Assembly (NCBI GenBank): GCA_049999765.1
Contig: JBNGIQ010008277.1
Coordinates: 1 to 27,208, forward strand
Direction of reading: 5' to 3'
Length of the DNA stretch: 27,208 bases
Origin: Phaeoceros laevis
Lineage: Eukaryota; Anthocerotophyta; Anthocerotopsida; Notothyladales
Below are positions 1 to 8,217 of the stretch, one piece after another. Within the stretch, counting starts at the first letter, position 1. Each line of letters opens with the position of its first letter. Under the pieces are notes generated by a model. It had not been told where the DNA came from. It did no database searches and saw nothing but the letters and a program-made list of their open reading frames with translations. The position numbers and the translations under genes are program-made.

Positions 1-1
1 A

Positions 2-464
2 AGGTCTACAAGTGGTTGTACGTTTTTACTTTGTGGTGCTGCGATTTCGTCATCCAGTAAGAAGCAACAAAGCGTGGCTCTGTCCACGACAGAAGGGGAG
101 TACATGGCTCTCACGGAGGCTTGTCCACGACAGAAGGGGAGTACATGGCTCTCACGGAGGCGGCCAAGGAGGCTGTATGGCTCCGTGAATTAATGGCTAA
201 CTTTGGTTTTCCTCAAGCAGGGCCTACTACAATTTATGGAGACAACCAAAGCGCCATTTCCTTACCCGAAACCCAGTCTTTCATGCAAGGAGCAAGCAAA
301 TTGAAGTACGTCACCACGTCATTCGTGAAAAGGTCGAAGACGGTATTTTACAGATCATTTATTGTCCTAGTGAGGACATGGTTGCCGACATTCTCACCAA
401 GGGATTGGCCATGGTAAAGCATAACAAGTTTCGGGCTTTACTCGGTGTGATGAGTGCTCACTAA
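2..464 (+). pseudogene. Ty1/copia polyprotein, RNase H C-terminal remnant
   Basis: This is the last ~150 codons of a Ty1/copia Gag-Pol polyprotein (RNase H domain and C-terminal tail). Visible in three successive frames are STSGCTFLL..SSSKKQQSVALSTTEGEYMALTEA, then KEAVWLRELMANFGF and IYGDNQSAISL, then QIEVRHHVIREKVEDG and CPSEDMVADILTKGL, ending at a TAA at 462-464. The YGDNQSA and DMVADILTKGL motifs are diagnostic of copia RNase H. The first frame change is caused by a 41-bp tandem duplication (81-161), the second is an indel near 283-291. The element is therefore dead, and its 5' part lies outside the window. A polypurine tract and LTR follow directly. Identification is secure; exact breakpoints are approximate. 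Confidence 0.93.
81..161 (+). repeat. 41-bp tandem duplication in copia RNase H
   Basis: A 40-nt sequence at 81-120 is repeated exactly at 122-161 with one extra T between. The period of 41 is not a multiple of three, so this duplication itself breaks the RNase H reading frame. Identity between copies implies a recent event. Confidence 0.97.
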
Positions 465-471
465 GGGGGAG
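463..471 (+). other. Polypurine tract of copia element
   Basis: AAGGGGGAG lies immediately downstream of the polyprotein stop and directly before TGTTAGATAA. This is the expected plus-strand primer site abutting the 3' LTR of a copia element. Confidence 0.75.
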
Positions 472-865
472 TGTTAGATAATGTAAGTGATTATGGGTAG
501 ATCGCCACTCATTAGGTGGAGACTCCAACCTTAGTTAGTTCAACCCTAGTTGAAAACTTCAACCCCAGTTAGGTGGAGACTCCAACCCTAGTTGGAAACT
601 CCAATCCCAGTTACGTGGAGCCTCCAACCCAGTTAAGTGGAGCCTCCTATCCAATCCTCTCGCGATTGGCTGTGGGGGATTACTAGGATTGCTACTACAA
701 ACATAGAAGACGCTGCTCACGCGGCTCACGCTGCTCACGCTGCTCACGCTGCTCACGCGGCTCACGCTGCTCACGCGGCTCTTTGCTTGTACTTCATAGC
801 GCTGTGGCGCTAAGCATAACAATTCTCTCTCACCAGTCCTTCCACTCAGGCCAACTTTGTTGACA
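472..865 (+). repeat. 3' LTR of the copia element
   Basis: The LTR begins TGTTAG directly after the polypurine tract. Its right end is uncertain: a TGACA at 861-865 or a CCCACA at ~867-872 could close it, giving about 395-400 bp. It contains imperfect repeats of a GTGGAG(A/C)CTCCAA unit between ~515 and 650 and a 9-bp minisatellite at ~710-782. No matching 5' LTR is in the window, so no divergence dating is possible. Confidence 0.7.
710..783 (+). repeat. 9-bp minisatellite (GCTCACGCG/T)n
   Basis: About eight head-to-tail copies of a 9-bp unit alternating GCTCACGCT and GCTCACGCG lie inside the copia LTR. The unit length and the absence of spacers rule out a CRISPR array. Confidence 0.9.
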
Positions 866-900
866 TCCCACAGGGCCCTCCCAACCTGCAATCAGCTTCC

Positions 901-984
901 TGGAATCAGTCTACTCGGCACGCAAGGACGGAAAGACGAAGGTGGAATCAGTCTACTCGGCACGCAAGGACGGAAAGATGAAGG
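901..984 (+). repeat. 42-bp tandem duplication upstream of LRR gene
   Basis: Two adjacent 42-bp units (901-942, 943-984) differ at a single base (AAAGACGAAGG versus AAAGATGAAGG). They lie in the 5' flank of the LRR gene. Confidence 0.97.
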
Positions 985-1170
985 AGAAAATCGGGCACTG
1001 GTGGGGATTCAATTAGACAGAAACACAACGGAGCTAGCAAGAATTAGCTTCAGGCCAGGATCCAATTCTTCAAGTCTCCATGCTTTCAATTCCAATTGCA
1101 ACAAGAGGATTGCCTCCTCTTCACCATTCTCCTCAGCAGGCAGTGCCAGAGCCACTGGCGGGTCTCGTAA

Positions 1171-3315
1171 ATGGATGCTGAACTTCCACATTTTCACCGC
1201 ATTGCACTTGCTTCACTGTGGATATGTTTAATCCTGATCCGTCTGTGCCCGAGTGCCGCATTTGCGGTCCCATCCAGCGTCTCCGGCAATCAGCCTACAC
1301 CTTCAGTTGCAAGCAACACCACGGGAGGCTGGTTAGGAGGGAAAGAGGACGTGGAAGCTGGTGTTGACCTGGACAAGAATGTCACAGACACAGACAGCTT
1401 GGAAGCGTTCAAAGCCGGTATTTCTGTGGATCCGAACAATGTCTTGGGAAGATGGAGTGCGGCAACGCCTGGAGGTGTCTGCTCCTGGGAAGGCATCGGT
1501 TGCAATTCGAAAAACCGTGTTGCATCTGTGAAGCTAGCGGGTCAAGGTCTTGGCGGTCAGATCAACATCCTTCCTGGAGGTTTTCCATTCCTGTCCAACT
1601 TCAACTTGTCAAACAACTCGCTAAATGGCAGCATACCGGTGGAGTTGAGCCAGCGCAAGCTTCTCAGGGCTCTGGATCTGAGCTTCAACAACTTGACAGG
1701 AGCGATACACTTTGACTTCGGATACTTGGCTAACCTAGAGAGGCTCTGGCTTCAGCGGAATCATTTGACAGGAAGCATTCCCAGCTCTCTTGCGCTCTTG
1801 AGTAACCTCAAGTCCTTGGATCTCTCTGGCAACTCCTTGACTGGGAGCATCCCGCTCTCGATTGGAAATCTCTCTATGCTCTCGTACTTGAATCTGAGAA
1901 GAAATGGATTAAGTGGTGCAATTCCACATTCTCTCAGCAATTGCTCAAGCTTAAAAGCTCTGGATTTAGGGTACAACAATCTGAGTGGAGAGCTACCACC
2001 TGCATTGCCTCCGTCGTTGCTCCGACTTGATCTGATTTCAAACAAGCTATCAGGTATTGCTCCCAAGTACTTCAATTCCTGTCATGACAGCGCATTGTTG
2101 CAACTGGTGACAAAGTGACGTGTTTCTGGGGAACTGTTGTTTGAAGGATCCATTCCAGTCGAAGGCATAAACGGGACGAGGTCCCTTGAAGTTCTGCTAC
2201 TGTCTTGGAACCAATTCACCGGCAATATTCCAGGGACCCTAGGATTTGCTGAGAACTTGACAGTGCTTGATCTCCAGAGGAACCAGCTAGTGGGCCCTAT
2301 TCCAGCCGAGCTTCAGCAGCTCTCGAAGTTGTGCGTACTAAGCCTGGCTAACAACCAACTACGTGGAGCCCTTGCCCCATGGCTGCGGAAGCTGACCAGC
2401 TTGCAAGTGCTATTGCTCTCCAACAACCGAATTGGTGGTCAAATTCCGGTGGAGCTGGGAAATATGACACGACTCCAATCTCCAGTCTGGAAGCTAAACA
2501 CGACCACTCTCTACCAGGAGCATCAAATTGGACGTCCGGTGTTCTCATATGTTTTAGGAAGGGCAGCGGTCTTAGACCTGTCATTCGACTTGGTGTGGGG
2601 CAGCATTCCGGTGGGGTTAGGGGATCTGGTGGGGCTCAGTTATCTCAATCTGTCACTAAACATGTTGTCTGGTAACATTCCAAGCAGCTTGGGCAATCTC
2701 AGCAATGTGGATATCATGGATCTCTCGACCAACAATCTGGAAGGTACTATTCCAGAGCGCTTAACCTCGTTGAAGTACTTCAGCGTGTCAAACAATAAGC
2801 GTTTGGTAGGGAGTGGCGACTTCGGCATCTTGAATATCTCAGACTACATCCGCACTAGAGAAGCCTGTGCTTATAGCGCACTGTATTTGATCTCACCACC
2901 TTGTGATGATCCTCTGCCACTGCCTCATGGAGGCAAGAGAAAGCCCGAGGAGCTTGATGAGGAATCGTTGTGGGCAAAACAAGCTTTCTACATTGGCTTC
3001 ATATGGGGTTTCTCACTAAGTTTCGGACTTGCTTGTTCCTACATCTGTGGATCGAAGAAAGCCAGAGTTCTGTTGCTGCCTCCTTTAGAGGTAGAAAGCT
3101 ACCTACGCATCTATGGGGCATACATCAGTCCTCATTATGACAAGGTGATAGAATTTAGCAAGAGCATATATCATGGTCCTCACAAAGTATCAACTTCAAA
3201 GAGCGAGCAAGTTCAACTTGGTCTCCATATGCATGTTCCGGAAATTGGAGAAGAAACAAACTACATGTATGCTTTCCCGGAACCATTTGAAATCATCCCG
3301 TTGGGTTTGGATTGA
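1171..3315 (+). pseudogene. LRR receptor-like protein with in-frame stop
   Basis: Leucine-rich-repeat receptor-like protein without kinase, expected at the plasma membrane as an extracellular recognition protein. The start ATG directly follows an in-frame TAA. Residues ~10-32 form a signal peptide. An LRRNT domain with a CSWEGIGC cap (~74-111) is followed by plant-type 24-residue LRRs (LDLSxNxLTGSIP) to ~590, a Cys pair, a transmembrane helix (~605-625, GFIWGFSLSFGLACSYIC) and a ~90-residue cytosolic tail. One TGA (2116-2118) interrupts the frame at codon 316; reading continues in the same frame to TGA 3313-3315. The interruption sits inside an LRR that is ~5-6 residues too long, so an insertion with a stop is likely. 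A missed small intron or a sequencing error is possible. About 715 codons in total, intronless as read. Confidence 0.85.
2116..2118 (+). other. In-frame TGA inside LRR gene
   Basis: The reading frame is open on both sides: LLQLVTK before, RVSGELLFEGSIP after, both in the frame of the ATG at 1171. If real, it truncates the product before about half the LRRs and the membrane helix. No good GT..AG pair that restores the LRR consensus was found around it. Confidence 0.85.
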
Positions 3316-4142
3316 GAGACATGTCAGCAGATAGGTGTAGAGGATAAGTTCGGAATGAGAAAATATGGCCTTGCATAGAAGCTGGAGATCATGAATGTAA
3401 GCACGGCAGCATGGAAGTGGAGTCTATCTTGATGGCAACCCGCGTCGACCGACTCTGCAACTATAGGATGAAAGGACAAGGACGAATCCGTAGCAGTGAC
3501 GTCACCGCTTCGTACCCTTTTACGTCTTAGTACCTGCCTTGAGATGTCCAGGCCTAGGAAGCAGCTTCAGATGAAGCAAGTGGAGGAGTAAAGGTAGGCA
3601 ATCGTGTTAATCCTGCCAGGCAATCCTCCGACTTGTAACCAAAGTCGAATGCCTTGGCTAGCCAGCTCAATGGATGTCACACGCTTGTCTTCATTGCATT
3701 TGACACTTTCCCATGGCCAGGAACGCATACCTCCCAACCTCCGAGTGCACTATACCCAGACTTGAAGCCTGGAGAAGGATGGAAACTCCCCATCTCACCC
3801 TCTGCTTATTATTCGACTGATTGGGAATGACTCTGGACTGCTGACAGAAAATCACACAAGTGACTTTGTGGGTGATGGTGAATTACCATGGTCAATTTTC
3901 ACCTGCAAAGAAAAAAGGATACGCCACTGAAGTCTGAATTGGTCCAAATGTGCTCTCAACTTCTCAAGGACCAAATGCGCTGACGAGAGCAAGTCTACAG
4001 TCTAGACTTGACCAAAAACCGGCCACACTAGTATAATGACCGATTGATTTAAGGAGTTGACCGGTTGGGGAAAAATCTTCCGATGACTCTAGAGTCTAGA
4101 CTACAGTAGTATGTATGAAGGACCAGGACTCGGGAACCTACC
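3228..4142 (+). repeat. Segmental duplication, copy 1
   Basis: This segment is closely similar to 8218-9091. It covers the last ~28 codons of the LRR receptor-like gene plus ~825 bp downstream. Shared landmarks are GCATGTTCCGGAAA, the ATGGAAGTGGAGTCTATC block, GGAATGACTCTGGACTGCTG and the end AGGACCAGGxCTCGGGAA. Copy 1 carries ~100 bp (about 3995-4096) absent from copy 2, bounded by AGTCTAGAC-like palindromes. It lacks the inverted hairpin present in copy 2. No gene of its own is seen after 3315; a short reading frame starting at ATGGAAGTGG is interrupted here. Confidence 0.93.
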
Positions 4143-4325
4143 CGCCATCGTGTATCAGACTTTACGGAACCTTCCTTATGGCGACAAAAAGTATGCCGAC
4201 AAGGCCCGAACGGAATATACTCTGTCCCTCGCAATGGGGCCTCCGGATACCAATGGGTCTGTAAATACGGGTTCTGATTTGTATGGCAGCCCAAATTGCC
4301 GGTTGCGGGTCGAAATGCCTGGCGA

Positions 4326-4383
4326 GGTGTTCAATTCCCATGTGGAGTTGGCTAGACACCATAATCTACTACTACTACTACCC
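4326..4383 (+). repeat. (CTA)n-tailed repeat, copy a
   Basis: GGTGTTCAATTCCCATGTGG followed by GTTGGCTAGACACCATAAT and a short CTA microsatellite. The same block occurs at 7962-8037 (plus) and 24503-24572 (minus). A shared 3' end with a simple-repeat tail and unlike upstream sequence suggests 5'-truncated non-LTR retroelement (LINE or SINE) insertions. The family is unidentified. Confidence 0.75.
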
Positions 4384-4965
4384 AAATGTCGATAGGCGTA
4401 GCAAGGACGTTTCGCCACTTTGCGGACGCCAATCTTTTTCTCGGTTCTCCCCTTCGTGACCCATATGTCCATCGACAACGAACCCCAAGTTTGTATACGA
4501 CGTGGAGCCAAAAGTCCTGCCGTGGCGGAGGCGTGTATCCGACGTGTATGTGACAGCGTTGTGGTTCTCGTACGTGGAACCAGTTCCCGGTGTCCTGCAG
4601 GTCATCGGCATCATACGCATGCATAATTTCTTTCATGTGCATGCATGAGGGAGTCATGTCGCCCGATGGGCAGTCTTCAACCACGACAACTTCAAGGCGC
4701 GGAATACAGCCAGGGTAAGATGAATGGTTGCTCAGCTGCGCCTGGGAGCATGCCTGCTCTCCCTGCTGTGCTCTCGGTGATTGCACTTTTTCACATCCTT
4801 GTCTTCTAGATCTTGTGACAAATTGATAGTTGTGACATCCTGTCCACCACGCACCAGCATCGCGTTGCCACCGTCATACCAGCTGCTGCTGTTGCTACAG
4901 GCTTCCACGATCAACTGTGCGGGACCGATCAAAGGGAGGGACACTAGTTTGCCGATTGGCATTAG
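4384..4965 (-). other. Possible decayed coding fragment, unknown family
   Basis: On the minus strand two stretches look protein-like: GPAQLIVEACSNSSSWYDGG..MLVRGGQDVTTINLSQDLEDKD (about 4800-4950), and, after a possible ~80-nt intron (donor GTGAAA, acceptor GCGCAG), SNHSSYPGCIPRLEVVVVEDC.. to NWFHVREPQRCHIHVGYTPPP (about 4490-4735). Both are in compatible phase, but no family is recognised and no start or stop is resolved. The 3' side runs into the (CTA)n tail of the neighbouring repeat. It may be a repeat-truncated gene relic or chance. Confidence 0.3.
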
Positions 4966-5127
4966 TCATACCAGTTAAGCCTTCAGGAGGCAAGCAAACA
5001 TAAAACGCGGTCTGCCATGGATAAGCAGGCCTCTCTGCCCCATCGTTGCACACAACGTGTGGGCCTGGGCACCAAGCCCGTGCTCAGCATAACCATTTCA
5101 CCTCGGCAGTCCATGCTACTGCATCCC

Positions 5128-5340
5128 TTATGTCCAGACTGACACCATCCTGCGTACGTATATAGGCAGCCTGTATACATCCTCCAAATGACCACATTTT
5201 GCATACATATTCACGAGGCAAGTTCCCAGAAATACGTCACCAGCCCAGATTACCGCATTCCTTGTTGTCAGGCTGTCAAAATACTTTGCGAGCATCTTCC
5301 AACTGGCCACACTCTGCGTCATACATATTTAGGAGACAAA
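5128..5340 (-). pseudogene. PPR (PLS-type) gene fragment
   Basis: The minus strand encodes LNMYDAECGQLEDARKVF (about 5280-5340) and, in another frame, RNAVIWAGDVFLGTCLVNMY followed by AKCGHLED (about 5170-5255). The xxLVxMYAKCGxLEDA signature is the L/S-type pentatricopeptide repeat of plant organellar RNA-editing factors. Frame changes and stops separate the pieces, so it is a relic covering roughly two repeats. The sequence up to ~5650 on this strand is also open in parts but not convincingly PPR. Confidence 0.75.
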
Positions 5341-5732
5341 TTGTTCAGTATTACGTTACTATCAACCCAGTTCTCTTTTTTCGATCCTTCAATGCAACTG
5401 CCTGCCCTGCTTAAATTTGCAGCATCATCACCTGTACAAGCGTTCTGTCTCCCAACTTCCACATTTCGTATGCACATATACGAAACAGTTCCCAGCAATG
5501 TTTTGCCTTCAATTAGCCACTTTTTACAACTTTGCCTGAACGCATCTGCCTGACATGCTGCAGCTATCAAACACAGCCGCACCATGGTTGCTGCCACATT
5601 TGCCACATATGTCGACAACGATACAGTCAATAAAGATGTCATAGCCATACCCCTTTATCCACAAGAGTGGCTAGCCTGCATTGTCATACAGATTGCGTAC
5701 AGATGACATATATGCATGTATACAGATGACAT

Positions 5733-5820
5733 AGTACTAGTTGATTGCCTCATAAATATGTATGCAAAGTGTGACCAGTTGGAAGGTGGACGCAAAGGGT
5801 TTGACAGTATGTCCACACCA
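5733..5820 (+). pseudogene. PPR gene fragment, opposite orientation
   Basis: The plus strand reads VDCLINMYAKCDQLEGGRKG followed by FDSMST, one PPR motif. It is related to the minus-strand fragment at 5270-5340 (AATATGTATG...GTGxCCAGTTGGAAG), so the two form a decayed inverted repeat of PPR sequence about 400 bp apart. No longer frame exists. Confidence 0.75.
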
Positions 5821-6263
5821 CAAGGGATGTAGTAACATAGGATGCCATGATAAATGGGTGTGCTGAGCACAGGCTTGATCCGGATCCCCAGGCCCATTAA
5901 GGAAGTGTAGAGCTAGAAGTGTAGCCAGATTTTAGGCAGCTAGCGCTTGTTCCGTTGGTTTGGCCTCTCAACACTTGTGCATGTGGTGGTGCTCTGCACA
6001 GCTGAGGCAGCTGGCCACACAGGCTTGACGAGGCCACAGAGAGTACCAGATTAAGATACCAGGCTTTCAAGCACCAAAACATGGCTCCAGATGTTCGGAC
6101 CTTTGTGATCTTGCTGCAAGCATGCATATGTGACATACTTGCTGATCAGGAAGAAGCTATTGTTGTGGATGGGCGACGAACCAAAGTGAAACTTTAGTCT
6201 AGAACGAGGGAGGGCCATACATGCAGATGCAGAGAGGGAGGGCTTCGGATCAGATGTTTATGT

Positions 6264-6437
6264 TGGAGTGCACTCATCAGTATGTATGCAACGTGTAGGA
6301 GAATTTCTGATGCGCAAACTGTGTTTGACAACTTGTCTCGGTGTGATGTGGTGGCATGGACTGCACTGCTTGCAGTGTATGTTGACGAGGGCCAACCAGC
6401 TGGTTGCCCCTCTTCAACATACACTGCAAGCAGTGCA
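6264..6437 (+). pseudogene. PPR gene fragment ending in a palindrome
   Basis: The plus strand reads SMYATCRRISDAQTVFDNLS, then RCDVVAWTALLAVYVDEGQPAG, one to one and a half PPR motifs of the PLS type. From 6363 the sequence turns back on itself, so the minus strand from the other arm reads CALLAVYVEEGQPAG. Translation stops soon after the palindrome. The fragment is a relic. Confidence 0.78.
6362..6437. repeat. Near-perfect 76-bp palindrome
   Basis: Arms 6362-6399 and 6400-6437 are reverse complements with two mismatches and essentially no loop (centre CCAGCTGG). Both arms derive from PPR coding sequence, so this is an inverted duplication of a gene segment. Confidence 0.95.
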
Positions 6438-6510
6438 CAACACACTCCCACCAGTCCCAAAATATTCAACCCAACCAGTTTTAGGTGGATTACCATGAAT
6501 AATATCACAT

Positions 6511-7176
6511 AAACAGCCTAGAACGCCCTAATCGCTCACCCGCGCTACAATAAACTACTTTATATTTCTTTCAAACCTGAGTCACCCGTTGAGTTCACAC
6601 TCAACACAATACATTTGTGGCATTCTTTTTACAAATTGCGAAGAACTGCTGAATGCTGGGTCGGGTCACCCATGGGGACAACCTGACTTCAATTTCCTTG
6701 AAACGGAACGCTGTAAGTAATTGGTGAAGCGCCGTAATGTTTTAGATTTAGGAACCGCTAAGATAAATAGGGAGAAACGGTGTTTGAGAGGGACCCCCAT
6801 TTTTTGGAACGGATACGGAACGGGGGAGCGGGGAGCATGGCGGATGAGGAAGGACCCTTAGCTAGCTGCTGAAGGGGTTGGCTGGATCTGAGGGGGACGC
6901 CAAGGGCGGATCGGGGGTGGGCGCTCAGCGGAGCGTTGGCTAGGAGATGCTGGATCCATGTGCCTGGAAGCTTGTTCGCCGCTATGTAACCAACTGAAGG
7001 ACCTCACAATTTCTCACGCACATCGGAAAATCTAATGTCACAAGTCTAAATTTAACCGGGCTGCCCCTTGGTTGCATCCCCACATTCGTTTGTAGCTCCT
7101 CAGACAGGTCTGTGCGGTATTTATAACTGTAGTGCTCAGCTGACCAGTAGGATGCACCACATCAGATTCTCCGATC
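6511..7176. other. Intergenic, no gene seen
   Basis: No coding family, RNA gene or repeat is recognised. A purine- and G-rich stretch (about 6770-6930) includes an ATGGCGGATGAGG that stops after a few codons; it could be a 5' gene remnant, but nothing supports expression. Confidence 0.5.
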
Positions 7177-7200
7177 CGGCTAGCGCTAGCTATAAGTAGC
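7177..7200 (+). promoter_or_regulatory. TATA box of the secreted-protein gene
   Basis: TATAAGTAG begins at 7191, about 135 nt before the ATG at 7327, which would give a 5'UTR of roughly 100 nt. It is preceded by the perfect palindrome GCTAGCGCTAGC. Assignment is by position and motif only. Confidence 0.5.
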
Positions 7201-7326
7201 TAGGCAGCTGCCCGCTTCTAGCTTGAAAGTGGTATTGCAGCTGCAGACCTGTCCTGCAGCTAGCCCAAGGATCGGAGACCTACAGGTCCTGGAACGAACT
7301 CGTTCCAATCGATCATATCAGCAGCG

Positions 7327-7965
7327 ATGGGCAGCCCAGGTGCAGCAGCTACTCTGCAGCTGATGATGATGGTGGTGGCAACGTTTGCGTTGGCAGCAGA
7401 CATATTATTTATGTCGACGGCGGCCGCGGACTGTCCGGACTCGACGGTGCAGGGGACAATTGCAAGCGGGGGGTTCCGTCGGCCGGAAGGCGGCGAGGAC
7501 GGGCTCTACATGGGAACCGTGGAGGTGGACGAAGAGGGAGTCGAGCGGCATGTTGTGAAGTACCTGGGTAAACCTGGAAACACCACGTTCAACGGCAGCT
7601 GGCCGGCCAACGTTAACGACGACGTGAGTCAGGACTCGGGGGCGCATTGCAATGGCTTCGCTTTGAACGGCGGCGAGATATATTATGCGGTCCTCGGGAT
7701 AGCCGACAAATTCGGCTATGTCGGCAACACCTTGCCGGGTCACGCCTGGTGGGCCAACTACTACGGCTGCACAGTCGCCTACGCTTGCAACTTCGGCCAG
7801 AGCCCCGAAGGCGATGTCTGGGCCACAGCTGACCAAGTTTGGTCGGACCACCATTTTATTTCCACGGCCTGCACCACCTTTGGAGCGGGCTGGTTCGCCC
7901 ACGAGACCTGGAATGTCTGGATCGGCCGCACACTCTCCACCATGAATTTTTGTAACCTTACCTGA
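7327..7965 (+). CDS. Secreted Cys-containing protein, unknown family
   Basis: Intronless 212-residue protein with a hydrophobic signal peptide (residues ~1-34, cleavage after ..STAAA). The ATG has a good context (GCAGCGATGG) and a TATA box ~135 nt upstream. The mature part has six Cys (in DCPD, HCNGF, GCTVAYACNF, ACTTF and FCNL), two N-glycosylation sequons (NTT, NGS) and an aromatic-rich core (GHAWWANYYG, VWSDHHF, GWFAHETWNVWIG). Codon use is GC-rich and consistent throughout, supporting a real gene. I do not recognise the family; KP4-like and Hce2-like small secreted folds were considered but the Cys spacing does not obviously fit. The stop codon lies at the start of a repeat (7962-8037), so the native C-terminus may have been longer. 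Confidence 0.75.
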   Translation: MGSPGAAATLQLMMMVVATFALAADILFMSTAAADCPDSTVQGTIASGGFRRPEGGEDGLYMGTVEVDEEGVERHVVKYLGKPGNTTFNGSWPANVNDDVSQDSGAHCNGFALNGGEIYYAVLGIADKFGYVGNTLPGHAWWANYYGCTVAYACNFGQSPEGDVWATADQVWSDHHFISTACTTFGAGWFAHETWNVWIGRTLSTMNFCNLT

Positions 7966-8037
7966 TGGGGTGTTCAATTCCCATGTGGAGTTCCAAGGCT
8001 AAACACCATAATCATCCTACTACTACTACTACTACTA
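7962..8037 (+). repeat. (CTA)n-tailed repeat, copy b
   Basis: CCTGATGGGGTGTTCAATTC, then CATGTGGAGTTCCAAGGCTA, AACACCATAATCATC and about seven CTA units. It matches copies at 4326-4383 and 24503-24572. The TGA at 7963-7965 that ends the upstream reading frame is inside the part shared with the minus-strand copy (CCTGACGGGGTGTTC). Confidence 0.8.
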
Positions 8038-8217
8038 ATTCTTTGTTTTTTGAGCTTTAGACAGGCCGACAGGTGTCTGTGACGCCTATCCTAAACTTAT
8101 CTTCCCACGGGTATATTCATATTCCATGGATTTTCCCATTTTTCACATATTTTGAACTATTTTGTGACATTTGGTCAAATTTGGTCAAATTTGACAGTCT
8201 GTCCATAAGGATTGCAC

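Noticed and set aside
710-783. CRISPR-like array
   Set aside because: Units are 9 bp with no spacers; it is a minisatellite in an LTR of a plant retroelement.
3995-4096. Insert in duplication copy 1 as a small transposon
   Set aside because: The AGTCTAGAC motifs at its edges are short palindromes; no terminal inverted repeats or target-site duplication could be defined.
7405-7977. 190-codon minus-strand open frame
   Set aside because: Antisense to the secreted-protein gene, no ATG context or promoter, low-quality composition.
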